Source: Caenimonas koreensis DSM 17982 (GTDB lineage Bacteria; Pseudomonadota; Gammaproteobacteria; Burkholderiales; Burkholderiaceae_C). From it: a DNA stretch of 64,000 bases. Below, in pieces: positions 1 through 9,162 of the stretch. Each line of letters starts with the position of its first letter. The stretch's first letter is position 1. A program made the translations under genes and the position numbers. The stretch covers positions 124,001 through 188,000 of the forward strand of contig NZ_WJBU01000001.1 of NCBI RefSeq assembly GCF_009646335.1, in the 5' to 3' direction. The notes under the pieces were generated by a model. That model saw nothing but the letters and a program-made list of their open reading frames with translations. It did no database searches and was not told where the DNA came from.

Positions 1-215
1 AGCTCGGCTATCACGACAAACCCATTGGCTTGCTCGATGCCGATGGCTACTACGCTGACCTGCTGGCTTTCCTGCGCACCAGCGTGTCGCGAGGTTTCAT
101 GAGTGCGTCATTGATGGACCTGGTCCGCGTACACACCGATGCCGGCGAGCTGCTTGCTGAACTGGCCGCTGCCGCTCGCGCCTCGGTATTGCCCAGCGTG
201 CTGACGCAGATCTGA
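1..215 (+). CDS. LOG family protein, 3' end only
   Basis: The reading frame is open from base 3 to the stop at 215, so the gene enters from the left edge. The visible tail reads LGYHDKPIGLLDADGYYADL and then LLAFLRTSV. This matches the C-terminal part of LOG-family proteins (TIGR00730, cytokinin riboside 5'-monophosphate phosphoribohydrolase), where a conserved KPIGLLN-GYYD-LL segment precedes the last helices. The family cleaves nucleoside 5'-monophosphates to base plus ribose 5-phosphate; its bacterial role is often unclear. The catalytic PGGxGTxxE motif lies outside the window and cannot be checked. It converges on glnB with about 10 bases between the stops. Confidence 0.7.
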   Translation, partial: LGYHDKPIGLLDADGYYADLLAFLRTSVSRGFMSASLMDLVRVHTDAGELLAELAAAARASVLPSVLTQI

Positions 216-225
216 AGTTCGCAGC

Positions 226-606
<381 letters not shown>

Positions 607-2271
607 TCACGCCCTGAACTTTCCGGTAATAGGATAGCGCCAATCCTTGCCGAAGCTTCGATGGGTAACGCGTATGCCCACCGGCGATTGCCTGCGCTTG
701 TATTCATTCAGCCGGATCAGGCGCGCGACACGCTCCACAACGGCACGCTCGAAGCCTTCCGCGATGATCTGCTCCACGCCCTGGTCGTCTTCCATGTAGC
801 GCTCCAGGATCGCATCGAGTATTTCGTAGGGCGGCAGGCTGTCCTGGTCGCGCTGGTCCGGGCGCAGTTCTGCACTGGGCGGACGGGTGATGATTCGCTC
901 GGGGATCGGGTTCGCGCCCGTGCCGTACGGATCATGCAGGTTGCGCCACTGCGCAAGCCGAAAGACGCTCGTCTTGAGCACATCCTTGATCACGGCAAAG
1001 CCGCCCGCCATGTCTCCATACAGTGTGCAATAGCCGGTGGCCATCTCGCTCTTGTTGCCCGTGGTCAACACGATGCTGCCGAACTTGTTCGACAAGGCCA
1101 TGAGCAGTACACCGCGAATACGTGCCTGAATATTTTCCTCGGTCGTGTCCTCAGCGCGCCCTTCGAATTCATGTGCCAGCGACGCCTTGAACGCCTCGAA
1201 CTCGGGGATGATGGAAATCTCGTCGTAGCGCACACCCAGGCGCGATGCCATTTCGCGCGCGTCGATCCACGAAATATCGGCTGTGTACGGCGAAGGCATC
1301 ATCACCGAACGCACTTTGTCGCGGCCCAACGCATCGACGGCGATTGCCAGCACCAGTGCCGAGTCAACGCCGCCCGACAAACCGAGCAACACACCCGGAA
1401 AACCGTTCTTGCCAACGTAGTCGCGAACGCCGAGCACCAGTGCATCCCACAGGTCTGCCTCAGACGTGCGGTCGGCAGCGATCTTGCCGTCGAGTTCCAC
1501 GATTGCACCGCGTCGGTCAGCTTCAAGATAGAACAAGTCTTCGGCGAACGAAGGTGCGCGCGCCACCATCGCACCCGACGCACCCACGGCGAACGACGCG
1601 CCATCGAAAACGACCTCGTCCTGCCCGCCCACGAGATGCGCATAGATCACTGGCACTTCGAGTGCGCGCGCGCGCTCAGCCATGCGCGCTGCCCGCTCAC
1701 CACCCTTGCCCACATGAAATGGAGACGCGTTGATGACCGCGATGACCTCGGCGCCAGCTTCTTTCGCCAGCAGGCCAGGCTCGTCGAACCATGCGTCCTC
1801 GCAGATCAGCAAGCCAACGCTGATGCCTTCGACCTGGAACACACATGTGCCCTGCCCTGGCGTGAAATAGCGGCGCTCGTCGAACACCTGGTAGTTCGGC
1901 AACTCGCGCTTGGCGTAGGTCTCCAGAATGCGGCCCTGCGTCACAACGCTGGCTGCGTTGTAGCGCCTTTGCACCGCAACCGACTTGCTGCGCACATCGC
2001 CACCGGTCGGATGGCCAATGACCACGTGCAGGCCTTTTAACCCGGCCAGCTCGCGGGCGACGGTTTTCACGGCATCATCGCAGGCAGCGACAAACGCGGG
2101 ACGCAGGAAGAGATCCTCGGCCGCATAGCCGCAGATCGACAGCTCGGGCGTGAGGACGAGGCGCGCACCCTGCGCATAGGCAGCGCGAGCAGCATCGATG
2201 ATTTTTTGCGCATTGCCCGCTGTGTCGCCGACGAGAAAATTCAGCTGGGCAATACAGATTTTGAGGGTCAT
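607..2271 (-). CDS. nadE: Glutamine-dependent NAD+ synthetase
   Basis: A 554-residue two-domain enzyme. Residues 1-260 are a nitrilase-type glutaminase with catalytic Glu43 (LTPELSICGY), Lys121 (YAKRELPNY) and Cys157 (LLICEDAWF). The C-terminal half is the NAD synthetase ATP-pyrophosphatase domain with the P-loop SGGVDS at 299-304. It amidates nicotinic acid adenine dinucleotide with ammonia taken from glutamine, the last step of NAD synthesis, in the cytoplasm. The start MTLKICIAQLNFLVGD fits the family. Its ATG shares bases with the ATG of the divergent acyltransferase gene (a CATG at 2269-2272), and no clear ribosome binding site is seen upstream. glnB follows downstream. Confidence 0.96.
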   Translation of the reverse strand: MTLKICIAQLNFLVGDTAGNAQKIIDAARAAYAQGARLVLTPELSICGYAAEDLFLRPAFVAACDDAVKTVARELAGLKGLHVVIGHPTGGDVRSKSVAVQRRYNAASVVTQGRILETYAKRELPNYQVFDERRYFTPGQGTCVFQVEGISVGLLICEDAWFDEPGLLAKEAGAEVIAVINASPFHVGKGGERAARMAERARALEVPVIYAHLVGGQDEVVFDGASFAVGASGAMVARAPSFAEDLFYLEADRRGAIVELDGKIAADRTSEADLWDALVLGVRDYVGKNGFPGVLLGLSGGVDSALVLAIAVDALGRDKVRSVMMPSPYTADISWIDAREMASRLGVRYDEISIIPEFEAFKASLAHEFEGRAEDTTEENIQARIRGVLLMALSNKFGSIVLTTGNKSEMATGYCTLYGDMAGGFAVIKDVLKTSVFRLAQWRNLHDPYGTGANPIPERIITRPPSAELRPDQRDQDSLPPYEILDAILERYMEDDQGVEQIIAEGFERAVVERVARLIRLNEYKRRQSPVGIRVTHRSFGKDWRYPITGKFRA

Positions 2272-3454
2272 GGCACGAGTGAAAAAAGACTCGAACGATT
2301 ATGTCATCCGGGTTTCGCCCTCGCTGGCTGAGGTTGATGCGGTTCAATGGAACGCACTGCTCGCACAGCAGCCGCTGCCATCGCCTTTCATGCGGCACGA
2401 GTACCTGTCGGCCATGCACAAGAGCAAGAGCGCCACGCCCGCTACCGGCTGGACGGCACGCATCCTCACGCTGCATGACGGCGACGAATTGCTTGGCGGC
2501 TGCGCGCTCTACCTGAAGGACCACTCGTATGGCGAATACGTTTTCGACTGGGCGTGGGCCAATGCATACGAGCAGCACGGCCTTGCGTACTACCCCAAAG
2601 CCATCATCGCGGTGCCCTTCACGCCCGTACCCGGCACGAGACTGGTTGCACGCGATGCCGATGCGCGCTCCTTGCTGATCCAGGGTGCGATCGCGTGGTG
2701 CCGCCAGGAAAAGATCTCATCGTTGCACCTGCTCTTCGGCGCGCCAGACGATATCGCCACGGCCGCCGAAGCAGGAATGATGCTGCGCCACACTGTGCAA
2801 TTTCACTGGACGAACGAAGGCTGGCCGACGTTCGATGCGTTCCTCGCCAGCCTCGCGCAGGAAAAGCGCAAGAAGATCCGCCAGGAGCGCCGCAAGGTCG
2901 CCGATGCAGGCGTCGCGTTTCGACATGCGCGCGGCAACGCGATCACACCTGCCGACTGGGACTTCTTCTACAGCTGCTACGAGCGCACCTACTACGAGCA
3001 CGGCAACGCGCCTTACCTCACGCGCGACTTCTTCCGGCGCATGGCGCAGGACATGCCGGACAACTGGCTGCTCTTCGTCGCAGAGCGCAGCGGCCAGCCG
3101 CTTGCCACCAGCCTGATCGCCATCGACGAGCAGGCTGGCGCGAAGGTCGCTTATGGCCGCTACTGGGGCGCGATCGAACGCGTCGATTGCCTGCACTTCG
3201 AGGCTTGCTACTACCAGCCGCTGCAATGGTGCGTCGAGAACGGGTTCGACCGCTTTGAAGGTGGCGCGCAGGGCGAACACAAGATGGCACGCGCCCTGAT
3301 GCCCACGCGGACCAGCAGCGCACACTGGCTTGCCGAGCCGGCCTTTGCCGACGCCGTCGAGCGCTTCCTCGAAAAGGAAGGGCGAGGCATCGACAATTAC
3401 CTTGAACACCTCGACGAGCGCTCGCCCTTTCGCAAGCCGGGGCCGCACTCGTAA
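2270..3454 (+). CDS. FemAB-like GNAT-fold acyltransferase (COG3146/DUF482 family)
   Basis: A 394-residue cytoplasmic protein recognised from the C-terminal signature EGGAQGEHKMAR starting at residue 330 and a KRKKIRQERRKV basic helix, both typical of COG3146 (PF04339), which has the tandem GNAT fold of FemX/FemAB peptidyltransferases. The family is annotated as peptidoglycan-bridge-like or GNAT acyltransferase; its substrate is unknown and I do not assign one. The ATG at 2270 is preceded by GAGGG a few bases upstream, inside the nadE coding region on the other strand. A longer in-frame version from 2198 would lie wholly inside nadE and is unlikely. Confidence 0.8.
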   Translation: MARVKKDSNDYVIRVSPSLAEVDAVQWNALLAQQPLPSPFMRHEYLSAMHKSKSATPATGWTARILTLHDGDELLGGCALYLKDHSYGEYVFDWAWANAYEQHGLAYYPKAIIAVPFTPVPGTRLVARDADARSLLIQGAIAWCRQEKISSLHLLFGAPDDIATAAEAGMMLRHTVQFHWTNEGWPTFDAFLASLAQEKRKKIRQERRKVADAGVAFRHARGNAITPADWDFFYSCYERTYYEHGNAPYLTRDFFRRMAQDMPDNWLLFVAERSGQPLATSLIAIDEQAGAKVAYGRYWGAIERVDCLHFEACYYQPLQWCVENGFDRFEGGAQGEHKMARALMPTRTSSAHWLAEPAFADAVERFLEKEGRGIDNYLEHLDERSPFRKPGPHS

Positions 3455-3486
3455 CGCCAGTTCGCGCACAGCCCAGGAGCCATACC

Positions 3487-4506
3487 ATGCAGCGCCTCCT
3501 TGCACTTGCTTCCACACACGTTGGCGCATTCGCTTGCGCTCTCTCGCTCGCATCACCTGGCGCGGCCTTCGCTGCCGACCCGCTGCCACCGACGCCACTG
3601 CGCGTGACGGAAGGCATCTGGCTGATCCCCGGCAGCTTTGAAGGCGAGCGGCAACCCGACGGCAACACGATCATCTTCGAGGGCACGAGCGGCCTGGTCG
3701 TGATGGACACAGGCCGCCACACCTGGCATCGCCAGGCGATCGTCGACTTCGCCCAGTCGAACAAGCGCCCCATCGCAGCATTGATCAACAGCCACTGGCA
3801 CCTCGACCACACCAGCGGCAACGCAGACATCAAGCGGCTCTATCCGAATGCACTTCTCTACACCGGCACCGCAGTCGAGAAAATGATTCGCGACGTGTGG
3901 CCGCAAAGCCTGGTGCGATCGCAAGCCACACTCGATGCTGGCAACCTGTCGCCGGTTGCCGCGGCGGACGTTCGCGGCGACATCGAAACGCGCAAGAACC
4001 CGCAAGCGCTGCGCCCGGATATGCCCGTCATCGCCTCGGGTGCCTACCCCATCGACGGCGTGATATTCGATGTGCGACTGGCAGGCAACGCGGCGACAGG
4101 CGGCGACGTGTGGGTGTACGAGCCACGCAGCCGCATTGCTGCGGTGGGCGATCTTGTGACGCTGCCCGTGCCCTTCCTGGACACCGCATGCGTCAAAGGC
4201 TGGCGCACGGCGCTGGACGAAATCACTGCGACGCCCTTCACGCGCGTGATTCCAGGCCATGGCGGCATCATGGATCGTGCGCAATTCCTGTCGTGGCGAG
4301 CGGCGTTCAACGCCTACACCGACTGCGCGCGGTCACCGGCTGACAAGTCGCTCTGCGCCGCAAACTGGCTGGCAAGCACGGCTACGCTTCGCGCGCCCGA
4401 AGCAGCCGATGACGCGAACGCGCGCGAGATGGCCGAGGAGTACGTAGCCTTCCTGCGGGAGAACGGCGGAGATGCGCGCCTGTGCACCGCCCGTAGTTTC
4501 CCCTAG
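3487..4506 (+). CDS. Secreted metallo-beta-lactamase-fold hydrolase
   Basis: A 339-residue protein with an N-terminal Sec signal peptide (hydrophobic core about residues 4-28, likely cleavage after AAFA). The zinc-binding motif of the metallo-beta-lactamase superfamily is NSHWHLDHTSGN, with HxHxDH at 103-108; a second zinc-ligand region is VIPGHGG near the end. It probably acts in the periplasm. The superfamily covers glyoxalase II, lactonases, sulfur-compound hydrolases and others, and I cannot name the substrate. The start has AGGAG just upstream. It follows the acyltransferase by 32 bases, so the two may be co-transcribed. Some relatives are annotated as quinoprotein-associated metallohydrolases; that is only a possibility here. 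Confidence 0.75.
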   Translation: MQRLLALASTHVGAFACALSLASPGAAFAADPLPPTPLRVTEGIWLIPGSFEGERQPDGNTIIFEGTSGLVVMDTGRHTWHRQAIVDFAQSNKRPIAALINSHWHLDHTSGNADIKRLYPNALLYTGTAVEKMIRDVWPQSLVRSQATLDAGNLSPVAAADVRGDIETRKNPQALRPDMPVIASGAYPIDGVIFDVRLAGNAATGGDVWVYEPRSRIAAVGDLVTLPVPFLDTACVKGWRTALDEITATPFTRVIPGHGGIMDRAQFLSWRAAFNAYTDCARSPADKSLCAANWLASTATLRAPEAADDANAREMAEEYVAFLRENGGDARLCTARSFP

Positions 4507-4615
4507 CCCATTGCGATGCGGCTCCCTAGAATTGGCGCGCCTTGGTGACGCACGCACAGCCCAATCGCTGCTAGCGTTACGACGGTCAGAACAACAATCA
4601 AGAGACGCAACGCAC

Positions 4616-5410
4616 ATGGCAACAAAGAAGTCAGCCAATCACGACCTGAAACCGCCCCACGCGGGCCTGCTGGCGCTTGAATTTCGCGCACCGTTCGAAT
4701 TTGGCGCGGTGCTGCCAGCCTGGCCGGCGCTGTCACGCGCACCTCGTGGCGACGGGCATACCGTGCTCGTATTTCCCGGGCTGTCGGCGAGCGACGCCAC
4801 CACCATTCCCCTTCGCAGCTATCTCAGCATGCTCGGCTACCAGAGTCAGGGCTGGGCGCAGGGCTTCAACTTCGGCCCGCGCGCCGGCGTGCTCGAAGCC
4901 GCCAGGAACGACTTGCTTGAAGCCTGCGAGCAATCAAAACGCAAGGTGACACTGATCGGCTGGAGCCTGGGCGGCGTGTATGCGCGCGAGCTCGCCAAGG
5001 AAATGCCGGATATGGTGCGCGGCGTGATCACGCTGGGCACACCCTTCGCCGGCCCGCCGAAGTCAACCAATGCATGGCGCGTGTTCGAGCTGACGAGCGG
5101 GCGCGACATTCACCACGAACACGGCAACTTCGATCTGGCCGCACCACCGAAGGTGCCCACTACCAGCATCTTCTCGCGCACCGATGGCATCGTCGCCTGG
5201 CAAGGCAGCATCCAGAAGCCGTCGAGCACCAACCCGAATCTCGAAAACATCGAAGTGGTGGCCAGCCACATTGGCCTGGGCCTGAACCCCAGCGCCTGGT
5301 GGGCCGTGGCCGACCGGCTGGCGCAGGAAGAAGGCCGCTGGCGGCCTTTCGACCGCACCGGCATGTTCGGGCTGAAGAGCTTTATCTACCCAGATCCCGA
5401 AAGACGTTGA
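4616..5410 (+). CDS. Alpha/beta hydrolase, lipase-like
   Basis: A 264-residue protein with the nucleophile elbow GWSLGG (Ser117) after a beta strand, as in alpha/beta hydrolases that resemble lipases and PGAP1-type esterases. The oxyanion-side strand LVFPGLSASD lies at about 50-60, and a late His (VASHIGLGLNP) is a plausible third triad member. No signal peptide is seen, so it is probably cytoplasmic. I chose the ATG at 4616 because AAGAGA precedes it and the upstream extension has no family character. Its last codons and stop fall inside an inverted-repeat element that starts at 5405. Substrate unknown. Confidence 0.75.
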   Translation: MATKKSANHDLKPPHAGLLALEFRAPFEFGAVLPAWPALSRAPRGDGHTVLVFPGLSASDATTIPLRSYLSMLGYQSQGWAQGFNFGPRAGVLEAARNDLLEACEQSKRKVTLIGWSLGGVYARELAKEMPDMVRGVITLGTPFAGPPKSTNAWRVFELTSGRDIHHEHGNFDLAAPPKVPTTSIFSRTDGIVAWQGSIQKPSSTNPNLENIEVVASHIGLGLNPSAWWAVADRLAQEEGRWRPFDRTGMFGLKSFIYPDPERR

Positions 5411-5466
5411 GCGGTTGGCGATCGGCGTTTGAATTTCCGCCCAACGCCGAACGCTCAGCGCAGAAC
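5405..5466. repeat. Inverted-repeat element, copy A
   Basis: The left arm is built from CGTTGAGCG and related units and the right arm from CGCCCAACGCCGAACGCTCAGCG; they are imperfectly complementary and could form a long hairpin between the convergent hydrolase and ppa genes. The hydrolase stop codon TGA at 5408 lies in the left arm. The same GTTGAGCG and CGCTCAACGC units recur at 43321-43396 and 57952-58053. It could also act as a transcription terminator for either gene, although there is no clean T-run. Confidence 0.55.
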
Positions 5467-5473
5467 CTGGCAT

Positions 5474-6022
5474 TCAGGGATTCTGTTCGACCCGCTGGCG
5501 GTTGTAGCTGGCGATACCGTCCAGGATTTCCTTCTTCGCGGCCTCCGGGCCTTCCCAGCCGAGCACCTTGACCCACTTGCCTGGCTCGAGGTCTTTGTAG
5601 TGCTCGAAGAAATGCGCAATGGTGTTCAGGCGCATCGGGTTCAGGTCTTCGGGCTTTTGCCACTGGGTGTAGATCGACAGGATCTTGTCGGTGGGCACGG
5701 CCAGCACCTTGCCGTCTTGCCCCGCTTCATCTTCCATTTTCAGGATGCCGATCGGGCGGCAGGTGACGACCACACCCGGAATCAGTGGCACCGGCGTGAT
5801 CACCAGCACATCGACCGGATCGCCGTCGCCGCTGATCGTCTTGGGCACGTAGCCGTAGTTCGTCGGGTAGTGCATCGACGTGCTCATGAACCGGTCGACA
5901 AAAATCGCGCCCGACTCCTTGTCCACTTCGTACTTCACGGGGTCGGCATTCATCGGGATTTCGATGATCACGTTGAATGCGTCGGGGACATGCTTGCCGG
6001 GGGAGACTTTGTCGAGGGACAT
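5474..6022 (-). CDS. ppa: Inorganic pyrophosphatase (soluble, family I)
   Basis: A 182-residue protein of normal bacterial family I size. The metal-binding signature DGDPVDVLV runs from Asp66 to Asp71 and the upstream strand [13 protein letters not shown] is diagnostic. It hydrolyses pyrophosphate released by biosynthesis to two phosphates in the cytoplasm, using magnesium. The start MSLDKVSPG is typical, although no strong ribosome binding site is visible. It is divergent from hppA, the membrane pyrophosphatase, across about 250 bases, so the cell keeps both a heat-wasting and an energy-conserving enzyme for the same substrate side by side. Confidence 0.97.
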   Translation of the reverse strand: MSLDKVSPGKHVPDAFNVIIEIPMNADPVKYEVDKESGAIFVDRFMSTSMHYPTNYGYVPKTISGDGDPVDVLVITPVPLIPGVVVTCRPIGILKMEDEAGQDGKVLAVPTDKILSIYTQWQKPEDLNPMRLNTIAHFFEHYKDLEPGKWVKVLGWEGPEAAKKEILDGIASYNRQRVEQNP

Positions 6023-6270
6023 GGTTGTTGTGATTGAAGGAAAAATGAAAAACTGCGCGGTGATGATGCCTAGGATTAACCCTGATTTTACTTTCGCCAG
6101 CCTTGCTTTCTCTGCGCTGCAGCAAATCCGTCATCACATTGCCTATATATTCCCCCCGTTGGCCAATCTGGATTCCACTTCGTTTGGAAAGCCAAGAGGA
6201 AGCAACGCAGCGGGGGCACCGCTAGCGTGGCGCCCCTTAGCAACGTACTAATCGAAGACAGGAGAAACTC
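6023..6270. promoter_or_regulatory. Divergent promoter region between ppa and hppA
   Basis: A 248-base gene-free stretch between two divergent start codons. It is more AT-rich than its surroundings in two patches: near 6040-6100 on the ppa side, and a TATATATT stretch near 6144-6151 that could hold a minus-10 element for hppA. A ribosome binding site (ACAGGAG) precedes the hppA ATG. I could not identify convincing minus-35 hexamers or an operator, and the long reading frames here look spurious. Confidence 0.4.
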
Positions 6271-8409
6271 ATGACAGGCAACTCGGCGCTGATTCTGGCG
6301 CTCGTCTGCGGCCTCGCGGCCGTGGCTTACGGCTTCTGGGCCCGCAGCTGGATCCTCTCGCAGGACGCAGGCAACCCCCGCATGCAGGAAATCGCGGCAG
6401 CCATCCAGGCTGGCGCGGCTGCATACCTGGCCCGGCAGTACAAGACCATCGCCATGGTCGGCGTGGTGCTGGCAGTGCTGATCGGCCTCTTTCTCGACAT
6501 GCAGACGGCCATCGGCTTCATCATCGGTGCCGTGCTCTCCGGCGCCTGCGGCTTCATCGGCATGAACGTGTCGGTGCGTGCGAACGTTCGCACGGCACAA
6601 GCAGCGACCAAGGGCATTGGCCCGGCGCTCGACGTCGCCTTCCGCGGTGGCGCCATCACGGGCATGCTGGTTGTGGGTCTTGGCCTGCTGGGCGTCGCCG
6701 GTTTCTACTGGTATCTCGCCGGCAGCGGCGAAATGACGGCAGACCGCAACCTGGCAGCCATCCTGAATCCGCTGATCGGCTTCGCCTTCGGCTCCTCGCT
6801 CATCTCCATCTTCGCGCGACTGGGCGGCGGCATCTTCACCAAAGGCGCTGACGTCGGCGCCGACCTGGTGGGCAAAGTTGAAGCCGGCATTCCGGAAGAC
6901 GATCCGCGCAACCCCGCCGTGATTGCCGACAACGTGGGCGACAACGTCGGCGACTGCGCCGGCATGGCCGCTGACCTGTTCGAGACCTACGCCGTGACGC
7001 TGATCGCGACGATGGTGCTCGGCGCCCTCCTCATCAAGAACGCCGGCGCTGCTGCCGTGATGTATCCGCTGGCGCTGGGCGCCGTGTCGATCATCGCGTC
7101 GATCATCGGCTGCTTCTTCGTGAAGGCCAAGACCGGCATGGTCAACGTGATGCCTGCGCTCTACAAGGGCCTGGCTGTTGCGGGCGTGCTCTCGCTGATC
7201 GCGTTCTACTTCGTCACGATGCAGCTCATGCCTGACAACGCCGTGACGGCGACTGGCACGCAGATGCGACTGTTCGGCGCGTGCGCCGTCGGCCTCATCC
7301 TGACGGGCGCGCTCGTGTGGATCACCGAGTACTACACGGGCACGCAATACGCACCCGTGCGCCACATTGCCCAGGCATCGACCACCGGCCACGGCACGAA
7401 CATCATTGCCGGCCTGGGCGTGTCGATGCGTTCCACGGCATGGCCAGTGATCTGCGTGTGTATCGCCATCCTGGCTGCCTACAGCCTGGCAGGTCTCTAC
7501 GGCATTGCCGTCGCTGCCACCTCCATGCTGAGCATGGCCGGCATCGTGGTGGCGCTCGATGCCTACGGCCCGATCACCGACAACGCCGGCGGCATCGCCG
7601 AAATGTCCGACCTGCCGTCCAGCGTCCGCGACATCACCGACCCGCTCGACGCCGTCGGCAACACGACCAAGGCCGTGACCAAGGGCTACGCCATCGGTTC
7701 AGCCGGTCTTGCAGCACTCGTGCTGTTTGCCGACTACACGCACAAGCTCGAAAGCTATGGCCGCTCGATCACGTTCGACCTGTCCGACCCGATGGTGATC
7801 GTGGGCCTGTTCATTGGCGGCCTGATTCCGTACCTGTTCGGCGCGATGGCGATGGAAGCCGTGGGCCGCGCAGCTGGTTCCGTGGTGGTTGAAGTGCGCC
7901 GCCAGTTCCGCGAGATCAAGGGGATCATGGAAGGCACCGCCAAGCCTGAATACGGCGTTGCCGTTGACATGCTGACCAAGGCCGCAATCAAGGAAATGAT
8001 GATCCCGTCGCTGCTGCCTGTGGTGGTACCCATCGTCGTGGGCCTGGCCCTCGGCCCGAAGGCGCTCGGCGGCTTGCTGATGGGAACGATCGTGACGGGC
8101 CTGTTCGTCGCGATCTCCATGTGCACCGGTGGCGGCGCATGGGACAACGCCAAGAAGTACATCGAAGACGGCAACCATGGTGGCAAGGGCTCTGAGGCCC
8201 ACAAGGCCGCCGTGACTGGCGATACGGTGGGCGACCCTTACAAGGACACCGCCGGCCCGGCCGTGAACCCGCTGATCAAGATCATCAACATCGTGGCACT
8301 GCTGATCGTGCCGCTGGTGGTGAAGTTCCATGCTGGCGATGCGCCTGCTGCACCCCACGTGGCGACACCTGCAGCCGTCGTGATGCCAGCTGCGCCTGCG
8401 TCGAAGTAA
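6271..8409 (+). CDS. hppA: Membrane-bound proton-translocating pyrophosphatase, K+-independent type
   Basis: A 712-residue polytopic inner-membrane protein with about 15-16 hydrophobic segments. The catalytic signature [11 protein letters not shown] is at 194-204, followed by [22 protein letters not shown]. The motif [16 protein letters not shown] places lysine at 467; a lysine there, instead of alanine, is the known mark of K+-independent proton pumps such as the Rhodospirillum rubrum enzyme. It couples pyrophosphate hydrolysis to proton export, or synthesises pyrophosphate from the gradient. A strong hairpin terminator follows the stop. The C-terminal tail after the last helix (rich in Ala and Pro) is not part of the conserved fold. 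Confidence 0.96.
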   Translation: MTGNSALILALVCGLAAVAYGFWARSWILSQDAGNPRMQEIAAAIQAGAAAYLARQYKTIAMVGVVLAVLIGLFLDMQTAIGFIIGAVLSGACGFIGMNVSVRANVRTAQAATKGIGPALDVAFRGGAITGMLVVGLGLLGVAGFYWYLAGSGEMTADRNLAAILNPLIGFAFGSSLISIFARLGGGIFTKGADVGADLVGKVEAGIPEDDPRNPAVIADNVGDNVGDCAGMAADLFETYAVTLIATMVLGALLIKNAGAAAVMYPLALGAVSIIASIIGCFFVKAKTGMVNVMPALYKGLAVAGVLSLIAFYFVTMQLMPDNAVTATGTQMRLFGACAVGLILTGALVWITEYYTGTQYAPVRHIAQASTTGHGTNIIAGLGVSMRSTAWPVICVCIAILAAYSLAGLYGIAVAATSMLSMAGIVVALDAYGPITDNAGGIAEMSDLPSSVRDITDPLDAVGNTTKAVTKGYAIGSAGLAALVLFADYTHKLESYGRSITFDLSDPMVIVGLFIGGLIPYLFGAMAMEAVGRAAGSVVVEVRRQFREIKGIMEGTAKPEYGVAVDMLTKAAIKEMMIPSLLPVVVPIVVGLALGPKALGGLLMGTIVTGLFVAISMCTGGGAWDNAKKYIEDGNHGGKGSEAHKAAVTGDTVGDPYKDTAGPAVNPLIKIINIVALLIVPLVVKFHAGDAPAAPHVATPAAVVMPAAPASK

Positions 8410-8425
8410 GAGCGCAACGCGCAAC

Positions 8426-8455
8426 AAGAAGGGCCCGCTGTTGCGGGCCCTTCTT
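8426..8455 (+). terminator. Rho-independent terminator after hppA
   Basis: A perfect 13-base-pair stem: AAGAAGGGCCCGC at 8426-8438, loop TGTT, GCGGGCCCTTCTT at 8443-8455, then a T-rich run. It lies 16 bases after the hppA stop. The A-rich left flank means it may also terminate the convergent tetR-family transcript, whose stop codon touches the end of the stem. Confidence 0.85.
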
Positions 8456-9060
8456 TATGGTTTAGTTCGCGTAACCGCTCGCACGAGCTGACTCGCTGGC
8501 CCCACCAGTTCATGCAACTGCGCCTCGCGATCCTGCTCGATGTATTGCAGCACCAGTTCATTGATGCCGCCGACCGCGGCCATCACCATGCCTTCAGACA
8601 GCGGCGACTTGCGCGTGTGCCCCGCGTTCGCCCCGTTGATCACGCGAAGCATGAAGTCAACGATCTCCTGGTTCACGCGCCTGCGCGCCTGCAGACCCTC
8701 AGCGCCGAGCCCAAGGATTTCGACAAAGAGCGTGCGCATCAACACCGGGTTTTGCGCCATGCACGCGAGGTAGGCCGTCAACGCGCTTTCGATCTGCGTT
8801 TCCCATTCGTGCGTCGGATCGATCGCTTGCTCCAGCACGCGCAACGCGTTGCGGCTTGCCGCTTCATAAAGCGCGGTGAAGAGCTCTGCCTTGGTGCTGA
8901 AGTGTTCGTAGAACGTGCGGCGAGACACGCAGGCCTCTCGCACGATGTCGCTGATCGTGGTGTCGGCGTAACCTTTTGCGGCTACTGCCCGCGCCATGCC
9001 CTCCAGCAAGCGCCCCCTATGATCATGAACTTCTGTTTCTGTTTCTAAAGGTTCAGTCAT
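8455..9060 (-). CDS. TetR/AcrR family transcriptional regulator
   Basis: A 201-residue protein with an N-terminal TetR helix-turn-helix (about residues 30-60: AAKGYADTTISDIV then CVSRRTFYEHFSTKAELF). The C-terminal helical domain, which would bind the ligand, is not recognisable to a specific subfamily. It is divergent from a PF10118 gene, and a perfect 7-1-7 palindrome lies between the two starts, so it most likely represses that gene and itself. An upstream in-frame ATG would add about 14 residues (MVKYLAFPRSEYGP); I prefer 9060 because the extension does not look TetR-like. Inducer unknown. Confidence 0.85.
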   Translation of the reverse strand: MTEPLETETEVHDHRGRLLEGMARAVAAKGYADTTISDIVREACVSRRTFYEHFSTKAELFTALYEAASRNALRVLEQAIDPTHEWETQIESALTAYLACMAQNPVLMRTLFVEILGLGAEGLQARRRVNQEIVDFMLRVINGANAGHTRKSPLSEGMVMAAVGGINELVLQYIEQDREAQLHELVGPASQLVRAVTRTKP

Positions 9061-9131
9061 GGGGCCGTATTCTGATCGCGGAAAAGCGAGGTACTTGACC
9101 ATTCCAGCGTCAATCTGCATGATGCATACAA

Positions 9132-9146
9132 ACGGTACTGTACCGT
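9132..9146. promoter_or_regulatory. Candidate TetR-family operator (perfect palindrome)
   Basis: ACGGTAC-T-GTACCGT is a perfect 7-1-7 palindrome in the 102-base gap between the divergent tetR-family gene and the PF10118 gene. It ends five bases before the AAGGAG ribosome binding site of the latter, where a bound dimer would block transcription. Size, symmetry and position fit TetR-family operators. Confidence 0.65.
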
Positions 9147-9162
9147 ACCCAAGGAGTTTTAT

